Of a DNA stretch of 64,000 bases, positions 12,982 to 24,361 are shown piece after piece. Location of the stretch: assembly GCF_947623445.1 (NCBI RefSeq), contig NC_135246.1:9159856-9223855 (forward strand), read 5' to 3'. Both the position numbers and the translations under genes were made by a program. This DNA comes from Clavelina lepadiformis (taxonomy: Eukaryota; Chordata; Ascidiacea; Aplousobranchia; Clavelinidae). Numbering within the stretch: position 1 is the stretch's first letter; each line of letters opens with the position of its first letter. Under the pieces are notes generated by a model that saw nothing but the letters and a program-made list of their open reading frames with translations, did not search any database and had not been told where the DNA came from.

Positions 12982-15057
12982 TTAGACTGGTTGCCGGAGT
13001 AAATCTTGATAGATCTTTATCTTGCTAGCAGTTGACATGTCAATGTATTTCATGTCAGTATACTTGTCTCCAATATCTACTATCATGCCACCAAGAATAG
13101 TTGGATCAACCTGTGAAATACACAGCATGAAAAACCACTGTGAAAATTAAGAAAACTTTATAAAAGCCAGCTTGTCTGATGCAATTCATTATACCAGCCA
13201 CCATACTCTATTTCTGCTTTCTCACACTATCTCTGCTATTTCCAAGATTTTGAATATGGGAAAAAATATATATATATGCTTGGTTAACACCAATATCTTG
13301 TTCAGTAAAGTTTGGATTTTGACTGAGTAGAAAAATAAAGTTTTCTAATAAAAATACAAAAACTGGCGACAACTTTGACTGTTGTGTTAAAGTTATCTCG
13401 GCAAGCGTACAGTAGAGTTGTTAAGTTTTGTTACTAAAGTGAGGCATGCTAAAATCTCAAACACTATTGAAAAAAATAGGGCTAGATCCATTCCAAAAGA
13501 TTTTGTACACACAGTACAACAAATTTCAACATAGTCATCAAGAATAACAGGGTTGAGAATTTAGTTAATTTCCAACAACTAATTGGTTGGTATAAGCTAT
13601 TAATTAGCAGGAAATTGCTTGGAAAACTGTGTGGTAACTTCAAGCATGAAGTAATGGACACCCTTTTCCACGAATTCAGAAAACATTGTTCATTTGAAAG
13701 AAATGTGTTACAACATTTTTATGAGATACAACCTTAATAGTTTTCACAAAATGATTCAAGAGAAGTGAAAGTTTATAGTAGTGTACAAAACATATCACAT
13801 TACAGTGCGATAAAATTTCCTGCCTTTCTGGACAACATACCTTTTCTACCAGCTCAATTTTTTCATTCTTATTAACAAATTTAGCCAAAGCAGCTTCTAC
13901 ATCCTTGCGCTGTTTTGTATCGAGTGGCTGAGCAGTAGTGACAGTTGCTGGGACTTCCCCCTTTTCTGCTTTCATCAAACGAGCAAAGATATGAGAGACT
14001 TCACTAACCAAATTCAGCCGATGATTTTCAGCAAGTGTGCCTGCGAAATAGTGACCAGTTGAACAAGACATCAAAAATGGCTAAAAGGTCATATCACTAC
14101 ATTGAGTACAGGTCAACAATGGGTAAGAATAGTATTTCCAAATTACAACAAATGCAAGACTGTTGAACACAATCTAAAACAAGACTGATTCAAAGAAAAG
14201 GTACATATTTCACAAAAACCAACCGAATAAATTGATAGTTGTGTCAGCCATTCCCGTTTTGCCTCCTACTTCTTTCAAAAGACCTGTTACACACACAAAA
14301 TCTCAATCAAGCAAAGTGGAAGACCAGTGTTTTGCTATCATGGTTGATCAGTATACCAAAACTACCAGTGTACCACTATGTATAATAATACACTAATAGC
14401 ATATCATTGTCTTAAAATGGTTAACAAAAATCATGAACTAAAAGTATGGTCTTCAGTTTATATGAAAATACAACGCTTACTGAGCTTGTCACTGCTGCCC
14501 ACAAATGGGTCGTTTATGTAATCAGAGACTTTTGGATTTTTCAAAACTTCACCAAAATTAATCAAGTCTTTTGCAACTATATCTTTTGTTTTGTTCTTAA
14601 CTGAGGCAGAGTATAGTGCTTGAGTGTATGTTCCAGCTATTCCGAACGTTGGGACAGGGGTCTTTATCATACTTTGGTATGGCCTACCAGTGGACAAGCT
14701 CCGCCTTAACTAAAAATAGGAGACAAGAATGAGGAACATATAAAATTTAACTATTAAACGTAAAAAAATTAGTATAAATTATACTTTTATATTATATTAC
14801 TGTACAGTATGCCGCAATGAATAGAATAATTCCACTATACCACACATACTACATCTGGCAAAAATTAGTGTGTCTACAGTTAAATACATGTACAGTATTT
14901 AATAAACTAAAAATTGCCATAATTGCATGATTAAAATTATTGTGATTTAATTATTCCAGCATTAGGAATGAGATAGAGACCCGGGTAATATTCATCAACA
15001 TAACAAGTCAATTGATTAAAAAATTATACTTACCACTAAGGAAATTGAAGAAGCCAT
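12982..15057 (-). CDS. ATP5PO: mitochondrial ATP synthase subunit O / OSCP (complete, 5 exons)
   Basis: OSCP sits on top of F1 and ties it to the peripheral stalk of F1Fo ATP synthase in the inner mitochondrial membrane. Minus-strand exons 15057-15034, 14709-14481, 14283-14224, 14040-13841 and 13110-12982 join in phase to 213 codons plus stop, the length I recall for human OSCP. The N-terminus (MASSISLVLRRSLSTG) is a basic, Ser-rich mitochondrial presequence split by intron 1. Family landmarks are GTYTQALYSAS in the N-terminal helical domain, TLAENHRL, GEVPATVTTA in the central region, and DPTILGGMIVDIGDKY in the C-terminal beta region. All introns are GT-AG. It converges with the small membrane-protein gene upstream. 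No defects are seen. Confidence 0.96.
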
Positions 15058-16222
15058 CGCTGCAGTATTTTCCTTTACACAGGCCTACCAATTCCTATGA
15101 AAGGATTACAATGGTATTCAGTTAATACGTACACCAACAGTTAATAGAATCAACCGCTTATTACAGCCAAAATTCCTGAGAGAGAATTGTCGTGTTCATT
15201 CCCATTATTTAAACTGCAGTTATTACAACAAGCCACCGCTTAATACATCCACTTTCAATTTCTCATGCAAGCAAATTGGTCTTTATTGTGTTCAAATAAT
15301 GGGCCTAATGGCCTTAACGAACAAAATCCAATTAAACAAGTACATAGCCATCTCAACAGGCCATTTCTACCTAAACAAACCTCGTCCGGCAGATTTTTCT
15401 GTGTTGAATGACTATGCCAAACTATTCCATCAAAGCGAATGCATGACTGACTACCTTGTTAAAAAAGGAACTATGCAAATCATGTAATAAACTTTACAAT
15501 GGATGCTTACAGCAAGAAATGCTAGTGGAAATACCAAACTTTTGGACAGAGTTTTGCTTTTTAGCTCCAAGCCAACTTTGAGATATGTAGAAATTCAATG
15601 TTTTTATTATATATGTTACTGGCAGTCTGACAGACCTTCCACAGTCCACGAATCAACAAGAAACGTGACTTTGTTGATGTAAATTGTACTATATGTTGTG
15701 GCACTATATGAAACTTTTGAAAGATTTTAGACAGATTTGAAAGATTCTGCAAGTAACTATGAATGTATTTTATTACTATTGCCTTGACTTGGTATTATCA
15801 TGACCTTACTCGGAGGCATTGCAACCATGTCGAAATACAACGCAGCTAAATAAATTTTAATTTTATGTCTGCTTCCTGCGTTAATAGACTCATAAATTAT
15901 GTTAATAAACAAACTAGCTAGGCTAGTACAGTAGTTTTCCAACTGTTGGCCAGTGGACAACAAAAAAAATTAAAAACAACACTGGGTAGAATACCTGGCT
16001 ACTGCAACAAAAATGTAACTAATTCATGCATAGATCAAGTTAATTTTGCTCTTCTAAAACCCAAGTTATTACTTAAATCTGTCACAATTTGGCAATTTGT
16101 TAATGTACAAAATCAACTGCATATGAAAGTGTATCGTCACAAAAAGAACTGTTCATATTTGTTGGAATGAAATGGTTAAAAGGATGAAAAATTTGCAAAA
16201 TAGGCAGCTGACGTTAACTTAC
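15058..16222. other. intergenic upstream of OSCP
   Basis: It must include the OSCP promoter, but I see no diagnostic element. The open frames here (15299-15487, 15561-15752, 15757-15963, 15946-16170) show no family resemblance. Confidence 0.4.
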
Positions 16223-16461
16223 TGGCTGCCACTATTTCACCAGTAAGAATTGTACATTCGAAGCCAGTTTTCACAGTTTCTTGTTAAGCTAACTTAAATA
16301 TTATAACATAGCAACCTAAACATAGTGTAGATCTACTTTCTAATCTTAATTTAACTCCAATAAAACCTTAAATAGCTAAAATCAACTTTTTGCAGATCTA
16401 TTCTCTTTACCTAACAACCTATCTTTAACAGGCTGCGTGACCTACATACGGTTAAATAGTA
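16223..16461 (+). repeat. 240-bp TIR family, copy 2
   Basis: It has the same layout as 10909-11154: CTGGCTGCCACTATTTCACC at the left, an interior with ATAACATAGCAACCTAAAC, and GGTTAAATAGT at the right, where one base has decayed from GGTGAAATAGT. Confidence 0.7.
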
Positions 16462-16660
16462 AAGATTTTGATATGATACCAATTAAATATCACTATAGGC
16501 TTACAATTCCAATTAAGCCCAATATTATTTTATTTTGGCCTATTATGCATTTGTTGTTTTAAATGTTCTTCACTGAGACCCCTAAGCTATAGCGAGGTCA
16601 TGATCACGTAATGTGACAATCATAACCATACAGCAATAAATTTGGAGATATCATTAAACC

Positions 16661-17512
16661 GGTGGTCGGACGATTCAACCCACGGACGATTCAACCCCGG
16701 ACGATTCAACCCCGGACGATTCAACCCAGGACCATTCAACCCAGGACCATTCAACCCAGGACGATTCAACCCACGGACGATTCAACCCACGAACGTTTCA
16801 ACCCGCGGATGATTCAACCCGCGGACGTTTCAACCCGCGGACGTTTCAACCCGCGGACGTTTCAACCCACAGACGATTCAAACCGCGGACGATTCAAACC
16901 GCGGACGATTCAACCCGCGGACGTTTCAACCCACGGACGATTCAACCCGCGGACATTTCAACCCAGTACCATTTAACCTAGGATGATTGAAAGAACGGAC
17001 GATTTAACCCGCGGACGATTCTTATGGCTTAGGTTATCACCAAGTCACTTTGTAGCCAATTTTAAGCTTAATATTGGACAGTCCAGACTCTAGAGTTAGG
17101 CCATCCTGAACAGGCATGTACATTATGATTAACGGTTATGGTACCATTGCAGTCGTACCATATTTTGTTCAGGTACCATAAAAATTTAAAAGTGCACAAT
17201 GATAGATCTTGTTCATCATGCAAGTACCACACTTCCCACTATGGTTCACCAGGTCTTCTGAACAGGAGCACAAAGGCATTACAGCAATAGAGCGTTACTG
17301 GATATCAAATACTGGCTTCATTATGTTGGGTCTAGTGCTCAATTCAATCGTCCGCGGGTTGAATCGTTCGCACTTTGAATCGTCCGCGGGTTGAATCGTC
17401 CGTGGGTTGAAACGTCCTGGGTTGAATCGTCCGCGGGTTGAAACGTCCGGGGGTTGAAACGTCCTGGGTTGAATCGTCCGTGGGTTGAATCGACCTAGAA
17501 CCCATTAAACCA
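16661..17512. mobile_element. foldback-type element with tandem-repeat inverted arms
   Basis: The left arm (16661 to about 17023) is about 22 tandem copies of a 15-16 bp unit (CGGACGATTCAACCC, with GCGGACGTTTCAACCC variants). The right arm (about 17342-17503) holds about 10 copies of the same unit inverted (GGGTTGAATCGTCCGCG). Between them is about 320 bp of unique sequence. The ends GGTGGTCGGACG and CGACCTAGAACC are inverted versions of each other, and 9-bp direct repeats CATTAAACC flank the whole (16652-16660 and 17513-17521). Long arms built of short tandem repeats plus a 9-bp duplication are the hallmark of foldback elements such as Drosophila FB. A 104-residue frame over the left arm is simply the translated repeat. 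Confidence 0.75.
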
Positions 17513-17521
17513 ACTAATTTC

Positions 17522-18642
17522 TTTAACTGTTAACTGAAGTTGACAGACTTGCATTCTGATTTATAAAATTGTTTTGATGAATTATTTATGATTTGACAAT
17601 AAAAATTTTTATGACATTTAAAAATTAAGTGGCTTTGAATAAAATATATTTCCTTGTTTTAACTTTTATTGACCTAAACTTTTTTAAGCATATTTTTAAA
17701 AGTGGGTATTTAGACTAACATGTTTAACTTGTTTCAGAAAGGCCGAATATCGACGTAACGACTGCTGTTTGTGATGTGAAGATCAGTAGCAGGTTAGATT
17801 TTCAATAAAGTGAGTGGCTGACATGGATTTTTTTCCAAGAAAAATGTACATTGATTTATAGAAAAGAATATTATATTGCACTATTTATGTTTCGCACATT
17901 TACATACATATATACAAAAATTGGTTATGAAGGTGAGGATAGCATAATTTATGTTCATTTCTTGATAATCCTGAGCACCCTTGATTTGATTATAAACAAG
18001 CAGTGAGCTGCCTAGCATTTAGCAGCAACTCACAACACTCATGTTGCTATTCAATCAATGACATTCTGCAATTCATTACGTCATGAACAGCAGCATTTTA
18101 TTTACTGAACAGTAAACAGCAAAGTGTTATTTGAAAACAACAGGCTGCTGTACAACAATAATAGTGGTACTTACGATAATGCCCCTGCCTCTTCAAACTA
18201 CTAATCAACAACAGTACCTAATACCACCAATTGTAAGGCGATATTCAAAAAAAGCATACTGCAATTGGTGTCGTCATGAAAAAAATTTAGCATGGGCTCA
18301 GTTAAAATTGCTTTTGAAAATTTGGCCTATTGTTGTGGCCGAATGTATGAAGCCAGCCGTGGTTAGCCTATTTGTCAGAAGTCAATGATTCAAAAATTTT
18401 TAAAGGTGAGCTTGAAACTCTTTCCCTGCTGTAATGATGTTCTTACCTTTTGCTTTATGCTAAGCATTGTGGCGTTTCGCTTTACTAGGTACCACAAACG
18501 CAAAGTCGTATTTTACAGTTAAGTCGCCATTTATTCAGGTGTGCAAACTGTTTGCTTGAAATTTATCTCGTGTGTGCAGTTACCACGAATCACAGAATGG
18601 CTGGTTGTGTACTTTTGCACTAGATCAGTGGTGGTATTTAAA
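17522..18642. other. intergenic, nothing recognised
   Basis: AT-rich sequence without recognised exons or element ends. The 85-residue frame at 18131-18388 shows no family. The last 20 bases (18623-18642) are the left copy of the target duplication of the next element. Confidence 0.4.
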
Positions 18643-18889
18643 ACTCGAAGGAATCATAATCAAGCCGACAAACCTGATCGAGGTTACCTGTAGCGACAAG
18701 GCAGCAGCTCTGACCTTGGCTCAAAAACTCCAGTCTTGCGAAGAGGTTATCACAGCATAACATAGCACACGCACAACAGCAATAACAAGAAAATGGTTTC
18801 CAGCAAAGGAAATAAGAAAGCCGTCAAGAAGTGAAGAAAGGTGCCAAGAAAAAGTGAAGAATTAGATCTCTGGGAAGCATAGGTGAAGA

Positions 18890-19225
18890 ATGGCCAAAAC
18901 TTTCACCTACGCAGACAGAGTTAAAAGACAGTGGAATAATGATGTAGCTGAAGAATACAGCAACCATTGCGAGGTGACCATCCATTTGACCAATGATGGC
19001 AAGAGGGAAGACATATACAAGATGCTAAAAGAAACCAAGATACCGCTTGACTACATCGAAGGAATAATACAGAAACCGGGAAACATGGTAAATATTACTT
19101 TAGACCGAAAAAACAATGCTATCAGACTTGCAGAATTACTTCGAAAGAGGCCGGAAGTAAAGTATGCCATAGCTCACGGAGACGAAAGAATAGACCTCAC
19201 GATCAGATGGGTACCGATCCACTAA
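18890..19225 (+). CDS. ORF1-like nucleic-acid-binding segment of the retroposon
   Basis: 111 codons from an ATG to a stop. Its central part (VTIHLTNDG, then IEGIIQKPGNMVNITL, then AIRLAELLRKRPEVKYAI) has alternating strands and helices like an RRM-type fold seen in ORF1 or gag-like proteins. The end of the short frame just upstream (to 18760) reads LEGIIIKPTNLIEVTC then LTLAQKLQSCEEV, clearly a diverged copy of the same domain. The element therefore carried this domain twice. Function is inferred from context only. Confidence 0.45.
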   Translation: MAKTFTYADRVKRQWNNDVAEEYSNHCEVTIHLTNDGKREDIYKMLKETKIPLDYIEGIIQKPGNMVNITLDRKNNAIRLAELLRKRPEVKYAIAHGDERIDLTIRWVPIH

Positions 19226-19345
19226 CCACAGAGACACCTCGACGAAATCCTCGAAGAATTCGAAATCCAAGGCCCAGCTCAACTGGGTGTCGACAAATAT
19301 GGCATAAAAGACGAAAGAAGGATATACAAAGTCAACAAGAAGACG

Positions 19346-19780
19346 ATGGAGCGGCACCAACTCCCATCGTACCTATACCTGGGAAAACTGAGATGTGCGG
19401 TAAGTTACAACGGGCAAATCTCAACATGTTCTTACTGCACTGAACAGGGCCACAAATTCAAAGAATGCCCCAACAGGATACAACCAAGTACCGACAACAC
19501 GACTAAACAGGACCTTCCGAAAACACCTACGCGGGCTCTAGATCCAGACGATGAAAAACCAGCAACATCCCCCAACGAAAGTAGCACAGTGGACCATGCT
19601 GCTGCCGAAACAAAAGAACTGCGACGAGGAGCAGAACGAGAGAGTGCCAAGGACGCAGAAAAGAGTCGACCCACAACAGAGAATCCACAAGAAAATAGCC
19701 GGGAGCCCGACTCCTATGAGCGATCCTCGGAGCGAGAGCCGAGGAAACAAGAGAAAAAACATAAGCGGAGACTCGGATGA
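19346..19780 (+). CDS. zinc-knuckle (CCHC) segment of the retroposon
   Basis: An open segment of 144 codons from its first ATG. It contains CSYCTEQGHKFKEC at residues 28-41, a CX2CX4HX4C zinc knuckle preceded by the basic/aromatic block YLYLGKLRCAVSYNG. This arrangement recalls ZCCHC3-like and LINE ORF1/gag-like proteins. The rest is polar and low-complexity, ending in a Lys/Arg-rich tail. Confidence 0.45.
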   Translation: MERHQLPSYLYLGKLRCAVSYNGQISTCSYCTEQGHKFKECPNRIQPSTDNTTKQDLPKTPTRALDPDDEKPATSPNESSTVDHAAAETKELRRGAERESAKDAEKSRPTTENPQENSREPDSYERSSEREPRKQEKKHKRRLG

Positions 19781-20102
19781 ACAACAACAACAAGAAGAAC
19801 CAGGTTTTATGGACGAACAAATCCCACACGATGCTTCTTCGATACCACCTAACCTATCACGCTTGATCCCCTGCTCATGCGGACAGCTTATTAGAATCCG
19901 AAGAAACAAGAGCTCACGAAAAACAACTCCGAATTTCCATCAACCGATCTACTGTGAACGTTGTACAGCAGCTTTTATTAGATGTACTTGTACAAATTTC
20001 TCGATAATACGTATCAATAACAGACTTAAATCATTCCAATGCGAAAAATGCGAACACACCTACGAACCCAATCCAGCAGACCTTAATGCAACTGTAAATT
20101 AA
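19551..20102 (+). CDS. Cys-rich C-terminal segment of the retroposon
   Basis: Open segment of 183 codons from its first ATG. The first part overlaps the zinc-knuckle segment in another frame and is probably not the coding frame there. From about 19780 on, it reads as genuine protein with paired cysteines: CSC, then CERC, CTC and CEKC before the end. This spacing would bind one or two zinc ions. I do not recognise the domain. Confidence 0.4.
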   Translation: MKNQQHPPTKVAQWTMLLPKQKNCDEEQNERVPRTQKRVDPQQRIHKKIAGSPTPMSDPRSESRGNKRKNISGDSDEQQQQEEPGFMDEQIPHDASSIPPNLSRLIPCSCGQLIRIRRNKSSRKTTPNFHQPIYCERCTAAFIRCTCTNFSIIRINNRLKSFQCEKCEHTYEPNPADLNATVN

Positions 20103-20639
20103 AGATTATAGATGTATTTTGTGTATGTTTTTTCCTCCGATAAAAACCCGTGTTTTTTTTCTTTACGACATTTATACGAGCAGTTTTTTTTAAGTTTTAT
20201 TATTAAGTGTGCCTTAATTGTTTAAGAGCGCTTAATAAACAAAAATGGATCAGTGGTGGTATTTAAATATTTTAATATCCGGTAATTTCAACTAACAATA
20301 GGCTATGACATATTGACCGGATCGAATCGGCTGAATCCCACCGCGGTACTGGACCCAAAAAAGCCTAGCAATCCTACCTCAATAAACATCGAGTTTGGTC
20401 TGCAACTCCCATATACAACGTTCAGAAGGTTTTGCTGTTACCGCTAACATAAATACGTAGCTTATTTGTTAGTAGGCTTGCCTAGCCTATCTATCCAGCC
20501 AATAGAAAATGAAACCAGCATAATCCAAAAGACAGTAAGTAAGAGACTCACATTTGAGAATGAGAGGTCACAAGAAAGCTGCCACTTTATATTATAAAGC
20601 AAAATCTAGACTTTTTTTTGCAATTTTTTTGTTGTTTAA

Positions 20640-22588
20640 CCTTTGTCCTACTGCATGGGTACAATTGTAACCTTTCCAATTTTAAATTAAGACAGTATTT
20701 TTTCTAGAAACCTGAGAGACCTGAAATTTCCTGACATCTCTACATTTTTGTGTTAGATTAGGTAGACTAAATTTCAAAAAAAAATCTTTACACGTTACCG
20801 AGATAGAGGATCGAGTTGTTTTTACACCCTTAAGAGGCGGCATGGGTACAATTGTACCCTTACACATTTTGTATCGAAATGACGCCGGAATGCATAAAAC
20901 AAAGACAATTTTTCGAATGTTCAATGAACCAGATTACAGAAATGATTTATTTGATACAGAAATATGAAAGAAAACTTAATCGAGGTGGTTTAAGTCCGTT
21001 TCACAAGTAATACACTTTGTATTTGTTACTGAGTGTTTGTCGCCAACAGGCTGAACGCAAACCACGCAGTTTTTCCTGGTCTAACGTCGTTTTCGTTTCT
21101 GGTGTCTGCAACATAGCAGTTACCAACAATCAGTGTGCGACTTCACGACTTCCATGAGGTTCTTTGGAGTTAGTTTCTGGAGTTAGTTCGCCTTCTGGTG
21201 GTGTCGCAGTGTGCCGTCCTAGAACCTTTTCCACTGCAGCTCGAAGGAAACGATTTCTCATCACCATCCGGTTGGCAGAGCGATCTTCCCCTGAAGGCAT
21301 ACATAGCTGTTTCGCAAGATCTTTCAGAAACTTTCTCCGTTGGTCCTTTTTTCAGAACTCTTGGTTGTGCTCCCTGTAGATGATAAACGACGCTAAGCCA
21401 GTGAAGTCGATCATAAAAACGTCAATGGCCAACGCAATGTCCGTCGTTTACTCACCCAGCATTTTGTCCATCGTGTCCAACCCACCTTTGGTTTTGACAT
21501 AAGACTTGATTATCTAGGGTTTGCTTGATTGCGTCGCTTCGACTTCTCCAGTCATGTGCATGGATGATAGAAGAGCACGACCGATTTTTTTTCTTTGGCA
21601 CATATGAACAGACTCTTGCATCTTGATGGTAGACGAAATTGGTCGAGTAAACAGCCCTTTCCTTGGCTGGCTAGGCAAAAACCTTTTGTTTTTTCTGACT
21701 GTTCCAACTAAAGTCATGTCCCATATGTTCATTACATTAGCTAGCTGTGCCTGTGACGAAGAAAGAAATTATCGGTGGTGACATTTCTTCCAGAGCCTTT
21801 ATACAAACAGGCCAGGTTCAGCTTGTCTGGGACCATCTACTGGTTTACCAGTATAAATCTGACCATGTAGAGGGTAGGAGTTTGATGCATCACAAGCCCA
21901 GAAATCCTTGATGCCATATTTAGCCTGTTTTGATGGTATATGCTGTGTAAATTGAGTATGTCCTCGATATGGAAAAAATTGTTCATCTATGGTGATACAT
22001 TCATGTGGTTTGTAGGCACTCCTAATTTTTATTCAGCATGAGCCAAATATCTCGTATTGGTGCAGCTTTATCATTTTACTCATGCTCTGCACGGGTATTT
22101 TCGTTGTCAAATCTAATAAATCTGAGCATCATCTTGAAACGGTATCGAAACATAGCTGCACGTACAAGAGGCAAAGCATCTACTTTCCACATATCTTCCA
22201 GATTATCTTTGTTATTTCTGCGTAGACCAGCAACAAAAAGGATGCCAATAAATGCTAAAGAATCTATGCTAAATTTCGAATCAGTGAAATGCCATGCAAT
22301 ATCAGCGGAAATTTATGGGAGTTGAGTACAGGGGCATAATGAGCTGTTTTTCTGAGTGTAATCGAGGTCACAAAGATAACATATCATATAGCGTTGTCCA
22401 ATGCCTACGTGGCCTAACAACACGTGTGATACTTCCGTAGAGCACAATATTTAAACGTTCGGACCATTAAATACGGCACACCGCACAAAAAGTATAACCA
22501 ACTTGGGAATTTCAATATAAAATGTATGTGGGTACAATTGTACCCATACCGCCTTTTAGCGGTGTAAAATTATGCAGTAGGACAAAGG
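20640..22588 (-). mobile_element. piggyBac element with decayed transposase
   Basis: The element is 1,949 bp long with perfect 17-bp inverted ends (CCTTTGTCCTACTGCAT) and TTAA on both sides (20636-20639, 22589-22592). A subterminal inverted repeat containing the palindrome GGGTACAATTGTACCC lies at 20844-20859 and 22530-22545. The minus strand encodes a PGBD-type DDE transposase in pieces. These include GILFVAGLRRNNKDNLEDMW and RFKMMLRFIRFDNENTR (about 22250-22075), ITIDEQFFPYRG and YGIKDFWACDASNSYPLHGQ (about 22000-21850), DMTLVGTVRKNKRFLP (about 21720-21660), and KRRTLRWPL plus a remnant of the Cys-rich C-terminus (about 21460-21060). There are stops and frame changes between the pieces, so it cannot encode an active enzyme, though the ends look mobilisable. 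Confidence 0.92.
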
Positions 22589-22592
22589 TTAA

Positions 22593-23298
22593 AACCTTTA
22601 ACGAAATTCATACGTGAATTACTGAATCGGTAAAAGATTGTAATAATATGAACTTAGTGGCTCACTCGATTTAAATTTTTAGGTTAACCATAAACATTCA
22701 ACTTCAAGTAAGTGGGGATACAATATTTCAACATTTTCGGCATATGCAGCGTGTTTGAGAATTATGCCTTATATCTTTGTAAAATCATTAGGATTTTTAC
22801 ACTTGCCATTATTCATTCCAGGCTAAATCACCGATTATAAAGCAAAATTGATGACAACAGCGTTCAAAACTATTCCTTAGTGCTGGGCTCACAATATATC
22901 GTGGCCTGCGCTCTGTGTTTGATATTCAATATCGTTACCGTAGTGCCGTTGGTCAAGGCATTAACTAGACTTGCTTCTATTAAGTGTTCAGTGGAACTGG
23001 TAGTGGTGAACAGTTCTCAATTCGGGTAATAGGATAAAAAACATCAAAAAGCCAAAAAAGGTTGCGTAACAATCGAAACTTTCACAAAGACCAGATCGAC
23101 AATCGGGTTTGAGCGATGAGGAATTATCGCCGGGTTTTCTTTTCTTTCGTCTGAGTCGCTCTCAGGGCAAAGATTATTATACCATTTAATTCTAATTGTA
23201 AAGGTCAATGTTTATGTCACGATTGAAAATTTAAGACGTCGGTTAGTTGAACACCGATTAAATATCAAATTGAATAAAGACATTTGTGGCTGATCAGG
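22593..23298. other. intergenic, nothing recognised
   Basis: AT-rich sequence without recognised exons, RNA genes or element ends. Confidence 0.4.
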
Positions 23299-24361
23299 AT
23301 GTCAGCACGTGATAAGACTTTATCTGACTTCCAGGAAGGTCGTCTGTTCTTCTCAATTAACACTGGCTTACAAGCACATCGGCCAACAAATAAAAGCAGG
23401 TAAAAGTTTACTTGAAGAAGATTTTGATTTGTTCGGTAAACTTTCAGTCTTAAAATAATTTTTCTTGTAATTCCGTTCTGTATTTTCGGGTTCGGGTAAA
23501 AATTATATGGCCTGAGTAGCCTACAATTTTGCTTCCACCTGGTAGGGAAGTGTTACCAAATTGCTAAACGACTTTTGTAGTATTTTTGTTTTGTTAGAAT
23601 GTGTATTTTGGATAATGTTAATGAGATTAATTCTTCTTGTAAATACTTAATGAAAAAACAAAAAAATCATAATTTAGCTTTTTTGTCTCTATGCACCCCC
23701 ACCTCTGAAACTTTTGCGACAGACCATGGGGTATCTACTGAAAAACTGTAAATTTTTGTGTTTTGCGCAAATTTCATGTGTTTTGGGTAGCCTTGTCCAT
23801 CCTTCGATGATGATAAAAAGAAAAAGCTAACATTATGTAAGAATAAATCATGTAGGCTATTGATAGTGTCACGAGATTATTTTTATCCATCCGTTCTTTT
23901 GCCATCACATTGTACATTGTTTTTCCCACCACTTTTATTGGTTGATTTAGTCAGATGTCTGGGTCGACTTCCGTTTTTAATCGCATTGTGTCATTTTTAT
24001 GCATGCTCACGTTCTGCCGTATTTTACTTGTTTATATGTAGGCTACACATGTTTTTATTCGATCTCTTGTGACGTCTCACATCGCTATCCCGAGAGCTTA
24101 ATTAGTATTTAACGTTCCACGTACGTAGATTCTCTCATTGCGTGGAATTTGTTTTGGTGTGGTGTTGCGCTCGTCTGGGAAGTGCTGGGCAAGTGTTTAT
24201 TTCAGTTACGTTTGGGTTTTGTAGAAGTAAGATGGGTGTTTTTATCGAAGAAAATACCATTAAAAGTTAGTGAGGCAAAACAGCTAATTGACGAGCTGTC
24301 AAGCGGGAAGTTTCCTGGTTATAAAAAGTTTGGTTACAATAGAAAGAAAAACTCCCTATGA
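23299..24361 (+). CDS. weak candidate gene fragments (two exon-like pieces)
   Basis: An ATG at 23299 opens MSARDKTLSDFQEGRLFFSI and stays open to a donor-like AG|GTAAAA at 23401. Downstream, 24261-24361 ends in a lysine-rich frame SEAKQLIDELSSGKFPGYKK to a TGA, preceded by possible acceptors. Both pieces look more protein-like than their surroundings. However, the phases do not join directly, so a middle exon would be needed, and I could not find one. No family is recognised. Confidence 0.22.

Larger units (their letters stand above)
18643..20247 (+). mobile_element. retroposon coding a zinc-knuckle protein, no reverse transcriptase
   Basis: The insert is 1,605 bp and is bounded by an exact 20-bp direct repeat beginning GATCAGTGGTGG (18623-18642 and 20248-20267). 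The right end carries AATAAA (20234-20239) followed almost at once by the duplication. This is what target-primed insertion of an RNA copy leaves. No long terminal repeats or inverted ends are seen. The coding content lies in open segments in more than one frame: a partial domain at the extreme left, 18890-19225, 19346-19780 and 19551-20102. There is no reverse transcriptase, so it resembles a 'half-LINE' carrying only an ORF1-like gene, or a retrocopy of a host or element ORF1/gag-like gene. The left edge falls inside a domain, so the copy is 5'-truncated. Confidence 0.65.

Noticed and set aside
16662-16976. 104-residue open frame rich in RTIQP repeats
   Set aside because: It is the translation of the 15-16 bp tandem array in the left arm of the foldback element; unit-length changes shift the frame and nothing suggests a protein.
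16661-17023. Regular short repeats that might suggest a CRISPR array
   Set aside because: Units are directly tandem with no spacers and the host is an animal.
19432-19909. Long minus-strand open frames over the retroposon
   Set aside because: They are antisense to better-supported plus-strand segments that carry zinc-knuckle and Cys-rich motifs.
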